Part shown: positions 47,905-57,951 of the stretch, one piece after another
Layout of the letters: the number at the start of each line of letters is the position of its first letter
How positions within the stretch are numbered: position 1 is the first letter of the stretch
NCBI GenBank assembly: GCA_020746875.1
Contig: JAGTJL010000014.1
Location: 620,001-684,000 of the forward strand
Reading direction: 5' to 3'
DNA: 64,000 bases
Source of the DNA: Rhexocercosporidium sp. MPI-PUGE-AT-0058
Lineage: Eukaryota > Ascomycota > Leotiomycetes > Helotiales
Notes under the pieces: model-generated
Databases searched by the model: none
Told to the model about the DNA's origin: nothing
Seen by the model: only the letters and a program-made list of their open reading frames with translations
Made by a program: the position numbers and the translations under genes

Positions 47905-49039
47905 CTACTGCTGCAGTGGCCAAGGTCGACTAACGTTCTCATACGATCCATGAACACTACTACCAGCACTCTCCACCTTCCACAATTCAGGACTGCTTCT
48001 TCCATTCTTCAGACCACTCCACCCACTCTCCTTCCACATCTCGCGCCTGAAATACCTGCCCGGATGAAAGAACGTCAAGATGAGTGTAGCAAGGATGATC
48101 ATCGCACCTTCGAGCGTCATGAAAAGCACTTCATCATTCGCGAGTTTCGAGCGGAAACCATCAACAAGCTCAGCGACTCGGAAGCAAGATCTAATCAAGA
48201 TCAGACCGGTCGCAAACGTACAGGCTAGGTATCTATTAGAATCGATATAAGCGAGACAGGCGCAGAGGAGTACGAACCATACAAGAATGTCTTCAGCCCG
48301 TCGATATCGCCCGCCGGTTTCTCGGGAACACCATAAGCCCAATTCGTCGCACGGATGTGATTCCTATCAGTCTTAACCCTCCAGAAGAACTCAGCAGCCA
48401 GAGCACCGAACACCACCAGACTAGCGACTTGGAACGCCAATCCGCCGACCATGATGTTAGTTCCGGCTTTGGAAGTGGCTCGATCATTGGCTGTTTCGGC
48501 TATGGCACCACCGGCAGATTGTAGCACCAAGGCAAGGACATCGGACGCGATGAAGCCTATGGTGTAAGTTTTGGGGGAGAGACGGGAGTTGTGGATGCCG
48601 TGGTGGGCAATGACTCTAGAAAAGGTCAGGTATAAGGCAGCGGTGAAGAATACTGGCGCAATGGTTATGCAGATGATTTGACTTTCTGAATGTCAGCATT
48701 TGGTAAAGTGATGTTGTAGGCTTGGTGGCATACTTACATGAGGAATGGTCCCTCGGAAAACATGTGCTTCCTCATTACTATCCTGAATGCGTATCCGATG
48801 ATTTCTAAGATCAGGCCGCAGATTATAGAGAACGTGTAGCTGTGCGTACGAAAGGAAAGCCATAAGATGATTTGTGCTGTCAGGAAAATAGTAAATATGC
48901 CTACGAATGTGGCATTGGCTCCAAGATTAGGGATATATCTCAGACTGGCGTAATGGAGTGAGCAGAGCTCGGGAGTGCATTGGTTCAGATCTGTGATGTT
49001 GAATGCGATTCCTTCGAGTCCAGTTATATTCGCAGGCAT
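47905..49039 (-). CDS. RTA1-like lipid-translocating exporter family protein
   Basis: Seven-helix membrane protein of the fungal RTA1/RSB1 family, linked to resistance to toxicants such as 7-aminocholesterol and to sphingoid-base export. Exons on minus 49039-48738, 48681-48278 and 48224-47905 give 341 residues. Recognisable parts are helices at GIFTIFLTAQIILWLSF and FSIICGLILEIIGYAFR, the PFLIQIICITIAPVFFTAALY span joined across the first intron, the RVIAHHG loop, FIASDVLALVLQSAGGAI, ILIRSCFRVAEL and the GAMIILATLILTFFHPG helix. Asn-rich N-terminal segments suggest an extracellular glycosylated end. The hydrophilic C-terminal tail is cytosolic by family topology. Acceptors at both introns were chosen by frame. 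Confidence 0.92.
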
Positions 49040-49802
49040 GATGAAGGTTTGGGGTTGAGACCGGACAAAATTTCAGCTGCAAGTCAGAGGAACAAGCAAG
49101 ACCAAAATGAAAATGAGATATGGACATTGCGCAAGTGACAAGTGGCCTACTTAAACTGCAAGTCAAAATCCCTTTGGCGATGTTCTTTGCGAGGATTCAG
49201 GGAAGCGGCACCGTGGCCTTGTTGGGGTCGATGAGGCTGTGATCCTCGCCTCATCAGCCTCCTGGGCTGTCCAATGAGAAAGTATCACAACAAGGATCGC
49301 AACGCAAATCCAATGAATCGAGAGCAGTCAGCCTTGAGAGGATTTGGATGCTTGAAGAGTCTGAGTACCATGGTCTGGAAATAGATCAAGAAGACTGTTG
49401 TCAAGCTCCCCGAAATCTGGTCTAGATCCTGATATCAGGTTAGCATCACGTAGAAACTGCGAGTAGCTGTCCTTGTGAGCTTTACATATCCAAGCCTCAT
49501 CATTATCCTTCCAGAACGGTTTTGTTGAATCTTATATGGCTGTAGCTTCTGACTGGCGTACCTATTGACCCGTATTGTGACCAAACCAGTCAACGTTGCC
49601 GATGCTCAACTTTCGAACTGGATCGTTAATTCCTGCTTTATGTATTTCCGGACCGATCTGCTCGAACGAAGTCGAACGAAGTCGATCGAAGAGATGTGAT
49701 TTATTTGTATCCCCCCTCTCGGTATGTATTGTACATGTTCGTACAATTTATAGTACAACCATTCCATCTACGCATTCCAGAACTCCACGCTATCCCAGGA
49801 CT
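49040..49802. other. Intergenic, no gene seen
   Basis: 0.76 kb upstream of the RTA1 gene and downstream of MGM101. Contains an imperfect triplicate of CGAACGAAGT at about 49662-49691. No coding frame. Confidence 0.5.
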
Positions 49803-50704
49803 CTATGCACCAAATTTCGACTCCTTGAACGGGTATCTAGGCTCGTCATCTTTTCTCAGCCATATCTGCTTCTTCTTCTTGGTTGGCACATGCTCGACCC
49901 AGATTTGCTTCGCATGGTCCTTCATGAACTTCCGGTTGTATCGAGGGTCCCACAACTCGCTGGCAACGCCAAGATCTTTGCAACAGCGCATCAGCGCATT
50001 CGATTTGCAGCCTTCGGTGGCGGTTGGAATGCCTTCGGGCGAAAAATAATCCTGTTCACCTCTTGCGACTGATACCAATCTGTCGAGTTGATCATTAGCA
50101 TTTGTCAGTACTGACCACTGAATTGCCAGCAAATTATTTACCTTCCATGAGCAACAAGCGCATACTCTCTTGTAATGCTCTTCCCTGTAACAATTGTCTC
50201 TCCTCTGGGCGCCAGACCCCAGCCACCAGGTCCAAAAGCTCTATTCAATATCCTCCTGTATTTTATTTCTGGCAGATACATAATTCCATCTGGCTTGACC
50301 TCCACATCGTCTGCTGGTATAGGTGCCAACAGAATATCTGCAGCTTCCTTGGAAAAGGGCTGTGCAGAAAGACCATGGAATGACCTCGTCCAATCTACCT
50401 GCCTGCTGCCTTCGTCGAGGATCAGTGGCTCATCTGCGAGACCACTAGTCATGTCTTTGATAGGCGATTGATCATCGATTGAGGATTGCTTCGTTAATGT
50501 AGGAGGAGCTGGCTTTGGTGCGTCGGCAGGCTTTCGAGTATGAGTAGATGCTGGCACAGCTCCAGATCGGCGAGCTGTCGAGAGGCATCGGGCAGAGTTC
50601 GCTGCCTGCGCTGATCGTAGGATCTCTGATCTCGCGGTAGAGACTCCTACAGATAGATATTTCAGTAGAGTAGAGCGTGCAGATTTGGGTATTATAGTCG
50701 CCAT
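49803..50704 (-). CDS. MGM101: Mitochondrial genome maintenance protein Mgm101
   Basis: Rad52-related single-strand annealing protein of the mitochondrial nucleoid, needed for mtDNA repair and inheritance. Exons on minus 50704-50142 and 50079-49803 give 279 residues. The N-terminus ([20 protein letters not shown]) is Arg/Ser-rich with few acids, a mitochondrial presequence, followed by a low-conservation linker to about residue 95. The core runs from [20 protein letters not shown] through [33 protein letters not shown] (positions 50340-50190) and continues after the intron with [29 protein letters not shown] and [11 protein letters not shown]; the basic tail KKKKQIW binds DNA in yeast. Length and motifs are complete. 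Confidence 0.96.
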
Positions 50705-50968
50705 GGTTGTTGATGTGGTTTTGAGATTGGACGCGAGAGTTCGCGATAGTAGACAAACTCGCGATTTGCCAAGCAGCATCTTGCCACTGACATCACGAGA
50801 TCACGAGAATATCAAAACATTTGTACAAATGCAAAAGAATAGCGTATTTTTCAGATTTCCGATCCTTAGTGCACCTAGAGAGCAGAGACTTGTCGTGATG
50901 TTTACAAATAATCTTACAACCCGCCGAAATGCCACCAGTATCGGTCGCCGAGACTTTCCACCACCACA

Positions 50969-51411
50969 TCAAACATCCTTCGAATCAGTCCTCTTATCAT
51001 TCTGATGCTGCTTCCAACACTTCTTGAAGCTCTCCATCTGTGCATCATCCCAGAATATCAGTAAAAGCTTCAGGACTGCCTTGTTCCACGTGATATGGCT
51101 TGGGATCGCTAAATCAAGGGAGCTTTCTATCCTCACCTCATCTTTGCAGAGTCTCCAATCCTTCTTCTCCCAATAGCAATCCGTCATCTTGGTATTCTCC
51201 ACTGTACCTCTACGTAAGAATATATCCTGATAAAGCTCATTCAGTACCCCGACTCACCCGCGCAGCCAGTGCTGAAGATCCGCTTGTCCCTACAAGAACA
51301 GTCAGTGGTTGGTCGAATCAACTGTTGAGGTTCTGATACTCACCACTCATCCGGCTCGTCATCATCCTCAACCGCCGCTGCGACTTTCGAGTCGCTTTCT
51401 GATTTCGACAT
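50969..51411 (-). CDS. COA4: Twin CX9C protein, cytochrome c oxidase assembly factor 4-like
   Basis: Small mitochondrial intermembrane-space protein oxidised by the Mia40 pathway and needed for complex IV assembly. Exons on minus 51411-51344, 51289-51258, 51201-51137 and 51037-50969 give 77 residues. After an acidic lead (VEDDDEPDEWDKRIF) come two CX9C motifs in one hairpin: C-AVENTKMTD-C and C-KDEMESFKK-C, each with exactly nine residues between cysteines, the CHCH fold. The WDKRI-x-TGC lead is the COA4 (Cmc3) pattern. Three introns in 234 coding bases is dense, and two junctions rest on making the spacing correct. The divergent BPL1 start is 88 bp away. Confidence 0.9.
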
Positions 51412-51499
51412 TGTGTTGATATTGTGAGTGAGAAAATCTGGCGATTTAGGACCTCGTTTGGGTTGAGCTCGGTTGGGCTACGCCTGAGTTGTGGACCAG
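51412..51499. promoter_or_regulatory. 88-bp bidirectional promoter COA4/BPL1
   Basis: Only 88 bp lie between two opposite start codons, too short for two independent promoters without overlap; the 5' UTR of either gene must be very short or reach into the other gene. No TATA box seen. Confidence 0.6.
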
Positions 51500-53741
51500 A
51501 TGGCGACACGGAAAATGAATGTTCTGGTCTATTCAGGTACTCACACTCTCGACCATCCAAACATATTTTTCTAACATCTCAATTAGGCAACGGAAGCACC
51601 ATCGAGTCTGTGAGGCATTGTCTATACACTTTACGGCGTCTTCTCTCACCAAATTACGCTGTCATACCCGTGACCGACAACGTGATTCTCAAAGAGCCAT
51701 GGACCGTTTCGTGTGCTCTCCTGGTATTTCCTGGAGGTGCTGATATGGGCTATTGTCGGTCTTTGAATGGTGAAGGCAATAGACGCATTGACCAATTTGT
51801 CCGTCGAGGCGGCTCTTACCTTGGATTTTGTGCTGGAGGTTATTACGGAAGCTCGAAATGCGAGTTCGAAGTGGGGAACAAGGCATTGCAGGTCATTGGT
51901 AATCGAGAGCTGGCTTTCTTTCCTGGAACATGTCGAGGATGTGCTTTCAAAGGTTTCGTCTACCACAGCGAAGCTGGCGCGAAAGCAGTCGATGTGAAAG
52001 TTGAAAAGGAAGCATTCAATGCTGCTGTGATCCCTCAGGCTTTTCGGTCGTATTACAATGGAGGAGGAATATTCGTCGACGCAAAATCGTATTCAGATAA
52101 AGGAGTTGAGGTTCTTGCAGCCTATTCTGGTGATGTTGACGTTGAGGGTGGCTCAGCAGCTGTGGTCTACTGTAAAGTTGGAGAAGGAGGAGCAATATTG
52201 ACCGGGCCACATCCAGAGTGAGTGGCTGGATCTATCAATATATCAAAGAACGCATCTAACATGGACAGGTTCGCCGCTGTCAATCTCGATCCAAAGTCGA
52301 ACGGCCCGAATTATCCGAAGCTGGTGAAGGATTTGGCTGAAGACGATGAGTCTCGCGTCAATTTCCTAAAGGCATGCCTTGCCAAATTTGGGCTGATAGT
52401 GAGCCAAGAGACATCTTCGGTACCATCCCTTTCTCGTCTACATCTCTCATCCATGCGTCACTATTTGGTTCCAGAGCTTCTCGCCTCTTGGGAAGATATC
52501 ATTACAAAAGAAGATGACGAGGAGTACATCAAAGGAGAAAATGACACTTTCCACTTGGAGAAGCAGGAGTCTCGGTGGTCTGTGAATCAACTCGCCAAAG
52601 CACTCCCTTTGCCTGGTGTTCTGAAAGGACAAGAACCTGAGGCTGATCAAGTCGATGGTGCATCCGATGACAGAATTATCGATTATAACGCTATCACAAA
52701 GCGTCTCATACCCCACGAGACGGAATGGCCTGGCACGAAGGAGACTCCTTACTTCAACCACCATGCGTTTTACGCGAATTTGAAAAAGTGCCAAGAGGAG
52801 AGCGGAGGCGAAGCAGAAGAATATGGAAAATATCTAGTGTATGGCGAAGTTGTGACGAGTACAAACACTCTGCTTGAGAAGTGGGTTATGCCAGGCATTA
52901 CCTATTTGCATCGCTGACACTTGACAGAAACCCTAAACTTCTGTCCACATTACCACCAGGCTTCACTATCACAGCTACCACCCAAGTCGCTGGTCGGGGT
53001 CGAGGCTCGAACGTTTGGGTCTCACCACCTGGCTGTCTGATTTTCTCATACACAATGAAACACTCCATGGAGCTGAGCAATACTGCTCCAGTAGTCTTCA
53101 TTCAATACCTGGCGGCGATTGCAATTGCCGAGGGCATTCAGTCATATGATCGAGGCTACCAAAGTGTACCAGTCAAGCTCAAGTGGCCCAATGATATTTG
53201 TGAGCCTTCGACCCAAATCTACCCTCAAAAGCCTTAGCCTAATCGAATTATAGATGCACAAGACCCCACTAAACCAGGCAAGAAAGAATACGTCAAGATC
53301 GGTGGAATTCTAGTCAACTCTTCCTACTCGTCTGGAAATTACGACCTTGTCGTAGGCATTGGTATCAATACCACTAACACCGCACCAACTACATCTCTCA
53401 ACGCCCTCCTAGGCTCAAACTTCGCTCCATTCACACTTGAGAAATTGCTAGCACGGATCCTTACCAGATTTGAAACTATCTACAAGGGATTCTGTAGGAC
53501 GGGATTCGATAAGAAGCTAGAAGAGACGTATTACAAGCATTGGCTACATACGGATCAGATCGTGACTTTAGAGGCAGAAGGTGGGGTCAGGGCAAGAGTG
53601 AAGGGCATCACGAGAGATTGGGGCTTGCTGAAGGCGGAGGAGTTGGGCTGGGAAGATCGACCGACGGGCAAGATTTGGGAATTGCAGAGTGACAGCAACA
53701 GTTTTGATTTCTTCAAGGGGCTGTTGAAACGCAAGACCTGA
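51500..53741 (+). CDS. BPL1: Biotin protein ligase (holocarboxylase synthetase)
   Basis: Activates biotin with ATP and attaches it to carboxylases such as acetyl-CoA and pyruvate carboxylase. Exons 51500-51536, 51587-52217, 52269-52880, 52928-53199 and 53254-53741 encode 679 residues. The N-terminal half is the fungal glutamine-amidotransferase-like regulatory domain: MNVLVYSGNGSTIESVRHC, FPGGADMGYC and FCAGGYYG. The catalytic half has TSTNTLLEK, the biotinyl-AMP loop TTQVAGRGRGSNVWVSPPG, LKWPNDIY, KIGGILV and the GIGIN motif. The C-terminal domain WLHTDQIVTLEAEG is the SH3-like lid. The start uses the conserved MNVLVYSG. It ends 46 bp from the convergent HET gene. Confidence 0.96.
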
Positions 53742-53787
53742 GCATGTATAGATATCAATAGGAAGGAGCGTTCTGTCCTGTGACCAT

Positions 53788-55668
53788 CTACCGTAGGGCG
53801 TATATCTTTAAGTCCCATTCCTGATTGAGTTTCCAACCCACTTCGCCGTCAACATAGCACTCACCAACCAAAGTACAATACTCGACTTCCATCTCATCGA
53901 CCTTCTCCATTTCATCAAGTCTGTGATCAGTCTGGTTCTTATAATCTTCGTCAATCGCCCTCAGGGCATTTTTAATATCCGTTTCCAGATTTTCTTCTCG
54001 AGGCCTAGAATCCCGTCGAAAAACAAGGGATATCAAAGGACCAGCTAGATGTACGATCTTGTCTCCCATCTGCACATTTCGAGGAACGACAGCTACTCTT
54101 CCATTTCGGGTAGTGGCAAGTCTTCTGCCTGTGAGGGCGCTTGGGATATTCCGAGGCTGGAGATAAGCATACATGAGAGATGCCATGCCTTCACTTCCGC
54201 TCCCTGCCATGATGATATGTTGTGGGGCACGAGCCTCTAACCATGTTCTGAAGCCCTCTTCAAACTTCTTTTGATTCTCAAGATCTTCCTGGGAGAAGAT
54301 CTGTGAAGCTGACAGTTCCTCACCCATTATCCGCAGCCATTCACCCCCTAGCACACGACATAATTTCTCATGTTCCTCTTCCTTCCCTCTAAGATCGACA
54401 TGTTGATGTTGTCCAGAGTCATCACCTGACCACCACACATTCAAGTACATGCCCATCAAAGTTTTCATAGCTTTCTGATACTCCTCCCTCGCTCCAACAT
54501 CCAAAGCTTCAGCATTAGGTAACTCAACACTAAAGCTCTCCACCACGTCGATTTTGTATCCCACCCAAGCGAGCGTGAGCGGGTGGCCAATAAATGCATA
54601 ATGAGCCTTTGAATCCAGCTGCAACTTCCGTAGATTGTTGTCTTTATACATCTCCACCAGGTTCGAAGCAGGTAGACTCCAATCTGGTGCCCAGGAAGCC
54701 AAACCCTTTTGCTTACTTTGGTCATTTGAGGCCGCATGGGGGAAGAAGATAGTCGGGCCTTCAGGGCCAATATTCTCCATCAGATATCTCGCCACAGATT
54801 CGTACAACTCCTCACAGGTCTTGCGATAATCGACCTGTACATAATCAAGTAAAGAATGAAGATCAAATGCAATACCCATGTTGGCATAAATCATATCCCT
54901 TGCATCCGTCGCCCCAAGTCCTCGCCTCGAAGTAAGTAGCGTGAGGAATTGCAACCGTGTTGATCCACGGCTAGAGTTCATGTCTGCGAGGACTTGTAGC
55001 TCTTTCGAGCTCTGCTTCCAGCTGGGTGAGATGAGCATGTTGCAGATGTCTGCCCAACGAGCTCGTAGATTGCCGCATTGGACCCAGGGATCGCGGGATA
55101 AGACTAGTTCTTGGAACACCCAGACACGAGTGAACCATACTGCTTGAAGCATATTTTCTTGCGCAATCTTGACGATGTCGTGGGATTCGTGTATGACTCC
55201 TGACGTGTTCGATGGTGCGGCTTTGAGAATGGTTTCGGCTGCGGGTGTCAGGGGCCCAAGATGGATTACGGTGTGATGCGCGATGGAGTATATCTGGTCC
55301 ATAAGGCTGACTTGGGCAGCTCTTTCCGTTAAATTTGACTGGTCAATACAGAGGGCATCAGCCCAGATTCGGATCACTCGAGATTCATCTCGTAGGTCTC
55401 GGAGGGCAGCGTCGAGGGTGGCTGTGATGATGACTCGACTACCGTCTACATAGATGCTGCCGGTATTAGATGGATCTCCCCAGACGTAGGAAAGTGCTGT
55501 GTATTGATCGATGATGTCTCGATCACACTGGGATAGGGTAGCGTGGAGGACGTGGCATTGTAAGTCTGAATCATGTGATGGTGAAGGCTGGAGGAGGAGG
55601 AGACGGAAGGAGTCTGCTTCTGCAAGGCTTTGGTATTTGAATACCTCGGGGTTCATTTTGAGAGTCAT
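53788..55668 (-). CDS. HET-domain (heterokaryon incompatibility-type) protein
   Basis: Single exon of 626 residues. The HET domain spans about residues 56-190: YTALSYVWGDPSN, IWADALCIDQSN (residues 101-112), MDQIYSIAHHTVIHLG and ARWADICN. In filamentous fungi HET proteins take part in non-self recognition and programmed cell death of fused cells, and many are NLR-like partners of STAND proteins. Here no nucleotide-binding or repeat domain follows. The C-terminal half has the usual acidic linker and ends in VGECYVDGEV, a typical closing motif of this family. No intron seen. It converges with BPL1. Partner genes or allelic forms cannot be judged from one genome. Confidence 0.94.
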   Translation of the reverse strand: MTLKMNPEVFKYQSLAEADSFRLLLLQPSPSHDSDLQCHVLHATLSQCDRDIIDQYTALSYVWGDPSNTGSIYVDGSRVIITATLDAALRDLRDESRVIRIWADALCIDQSNLTERAAQVSLMDQIYSIAHHTVIHLGPLTPAAETILKAAPSNTSGVIHESHDIVKIAQENMLQAVWFTRVWVFQELVLSRDPWVQCGNLRARWADICNMLISPSWKQSSKELQVLADMNSSRGSTRLQFLTLLTSRRGLGATDARDMIYANMGIAFDLHSLLDYVQVDYRKTCEELYESVARYLMENIGPEGPTIFFPHAASNDQSKQKGLASWAPDWSLPASNLVEMYKDNNLRKLQLDSKAHYAFIGHPLTLAWVGYKIDVVESFSVELPNAEALDVGAREEYQKAMKTLMGMYLNVWWSGDDSGQHQHVDLRGKEEEHEKLCRVLGGEWLRIMGEELSASQIFSQEDLENQKKFEEGFRTWLEARAPQHIIMAGSGSEGMASLMYAYLQPRNIPSALTGRRLATTRNGRVAVVPRNVQMGDKIVHLAGPLISLVFRRDSRPREENLETDIKNALRAIDEDYKNQTDHRLDEMEKVDEMEVEYCTLVGECYVDGEVGWKLNQEWDLKIYALR

Positions 55669-56292
55669 GCTTGATTGTAGCTGCGTCTGCTTGATGTTCT
55701 GAGCTTGAAAGTGGTCAAATACCAGGTTATGAAGTGCGCAGTCAGCATTTAATCACGTGCGGATAATTGATTGCACATCCCATTTCATAGGATGGGAAAG
55801 GAACTAGGATCGCTCATCCAGAGTGTAATTTAATTATAAGCCATGTTACCACGAAATCTTCATTCACTCGCGCAGAGTCTCAGTAGCTGTCTGAATGGGA
55901 ATGGGATTCGCTTAGCTCAGCGGATGTCGAGGTTCGTTTTTAAAGTCGTCAACAAACTAACACAAGCGAGCTAATACATTATGCGAGGACTTTAATAATG
56001 GAAAGGGTGTGGTCCTGAAGTCTTTTATATTAATTGTATTGGGGTGGCTGGGTAAATTGAAACAAGCTTGCAAGGGCGCCGCCGTTACCGAGGCATCAGT
56101 TTCGAAAGTCCAACCAATGCTTCTTCAATCTTTAGTAATACCAAAAACCAGATATTCGGTACCATGCAATTCATACTGGTGGCTGGAACGCCATGCAGTA
56201 TGCATGAAAACGACATCGAGGTGAAGTTGACGAAACGTATCATCAAATTCAACGCGCAAGGGAAATATAAGCAGGATGTGAGATTGCCATCA

Positions 56293-56332
56293 CCCCACCA
56301 CAGCACCCACCAAGGCCCTGAGATCTCCGGGG
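56293..56332. promoter_or_regulatory. Possible CreA (carbon catabolite) sites upstream of GH12
   Basis: Two matches to SYGGRG, CCCCAC (56293-56298, reverse complement GTGGGG) and CCGGGG (56327-56332), about 540-580 bp before the glucanase ATG. Short motif, so chance is possible. Confidence 0.25.
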
Positions 56333-56711
56333 TTCGTCTCAAAACATCGTAGCCGAGTCCCGAAGCCAATCATTCTAACAGGTGGAGATATTTGAACTCA
56401 AAAGTTGAGGTTTGATTTTCCAGGGCACACCCTGATTGGCGGAAACGAGTCAAGCCCTTCATCTATTCAAGATGCCTTTCCCTACGACGATCCTCGCCTG
56501 ATCAAAGCGAATTTCGGCAGCTGCCCGCATGAGGAGATATGGATCGCATTTCGCAACCTTGAAAAGCTCAACCCCTCTTCCTTCTAGAACGAACGTAACC
56601 CAGTTTCTTTAGGACTTTTTGGGTGTATATCTGAGACGGCGATTGCTACTCCGCACTGCTTGTTTCCTGCCGGCTAATAGTAAGTGAGGATATTCCGTGG
56701 CTACTGGTTTG

Positions 56712-56717
56712 TATAAA
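56712..56717 (+). promoter_or_regulatory. TATA box of GH12 gene
   Basis: TATAAA about 160 bp before the ATG at 56871, followed by a pyrimidine-rich stretch. Confidence 0.5.
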
Positions 56718-56870
56718 TTCACCTATTTCCCACCAAGGAATTTTTTTGCCAGCCCATCAGCTATTGACCGTTAAGTTGCATTCGTTTTCTTCGTTCTTAC
56801 GCTCGTTCATTTCTTAACTTCTTGAACATACATTCGTTTCAGTATCAATTTCATCACCATTTTCACCAAC

Positions 56871-57745
56871 ATGAAGTTCAGCATCACTGCCGTTTCGGCC
56901 TTTTTGGCTGCGACAGCCATAGCCACACCGACTCCCGTCACTGTTGAAAAGCGTGCTACTACCATGTGCGGAAACTGGGGTAGTGTCGTGACTGGAGGAT
57001 TTACTATATACCATAACAACTGGGGTTCCGGGAAAGCCAGCTCTGGATCCCAGTGCACCACCTTCAACTCTTTGTCGGGGGGTTCGGTTTCCTGGTCTAC
57101 TTCTTGGAGCTGGAGTGGCGGACCTATCGATGTGAAGTCTTACTCCAACGTGGCCCTGGAGAAGGTCAACAAGAAGATCTCGGAAATTTCGTCCATCCCA
57201 TCAACGTGGTCATGGAGGTGAGCTCATTTTCGCATCTCCTACAAGCAACCTTAGAAATTAATCTTTATCTATCAGATACACTGGCACCAACATGGTAGCC
57301 GACGTAGCTTACGACTTATGGCTTGCCCCCTCAGTTGGAGCCAGTAACAAGTATGAAATCATGATCTGGCTCGGATCATACGGCGGCGCTGGAGCCATTT
57401 CTTCTAACTACAACTCGGCTGGAAAACCTGTTCCTATCGCTAGCCCTACTATCTTGGGCACCAAATGGAATCTCTTCAAAGGGCCAAATGGCGATGTCAC
57501 AGTCTTCTCCTTCGTCGCGCCAGGAAACCAGGGCGACTTTAGTGGTGATCTCAAGCTCTTCTTCAACTACTTGACAAGCAGCCAGGGCGTCTCGACTTCT
57601 GCTGTTGTCACTAGCCTGCAATCTGGCACCGAGCCTTTTACCGGTGAGTTTGAAGTGATTCGTTTCCGGGGTGAGTGAGTACTTACATTGTATAGGCTCT
57701 AATGCTGTTTTCACCACCTCAAAATACACCATTAAGGTCAACTAA
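56871..57745 (+). CDS. Secreted GH12 endo-beta-1,4-glucanase / xyloglucanase
   Basis: Extracellular plant cell-wall hydrolase of glycoside hydrolase family 12, cleaving beta-1,4-glucan or xyloglucan. Exons 56871-57217, 57276-57643 and 57696-57745 give 254 residues, usual for the family. A signal peptide of about 18 residues is followed by a short propeptide ending in EKR, a kexin site, so the mature protein starts near residue 29. The nucleophile is Glu143 in YEIMIWLG and the acid/base Glu235 in GTEPFTG, both present. Other family landmarks are GGPIDVKSYSN and VADVAYDLWLAPS. There is no carbohydrate-binding module. Xyloglucan versus cellulose preference is not determined. Confidence 0.95.
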
Positions 57746-57951
57746 ACGCCCAATGGGAGGAGTGGATGGAATATATCAAGACACCAACGGCTCTGTTGGT
57801 AGGCATTTTGTGATGTCCCAAAGTGTCGGACTAGGGCAGCGTTCTACCTGTACATATTTATCATGCACATATGGAGTGAATAGAGGCGGGTTTCAGTGCC
57901 CAGGTGTTATCTCAGGGGAGATAATTCCATGTCATCAATGAGCTCCCATTT
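57746..57951. other. Convergent spacer
   Basis: 206 bp between GH12 and the regulator-like gene. No gene. Confidence 0.5.

Larger units (their letters stand above)
55669..56870. other. Intergenic / GH12 promoter region
   Basis: 1.2 kb. Two frames (56068-56352 and 56405-56587, +) contain plausible short peptides but could not be joined into a gene and I do not annotate them. TATAAA at 56712-56717 is about 160 bp before the GH12 start. Confidence 0.45.

Noticed and set aside
55905..55940. tRNA-like TTAGCTCAGCGG followed by GAGGTTCG
   Set aside because: A- and B-box-like words are only about 13 bp apart, far too close, and no acceptor stem or anticodon arm can be formed.
56068..56587. Two plus-strand frames upstream of GH12
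   Set aside because: No splice pair joins them in frame, and neither shows a family pattern; treated as promoter region.
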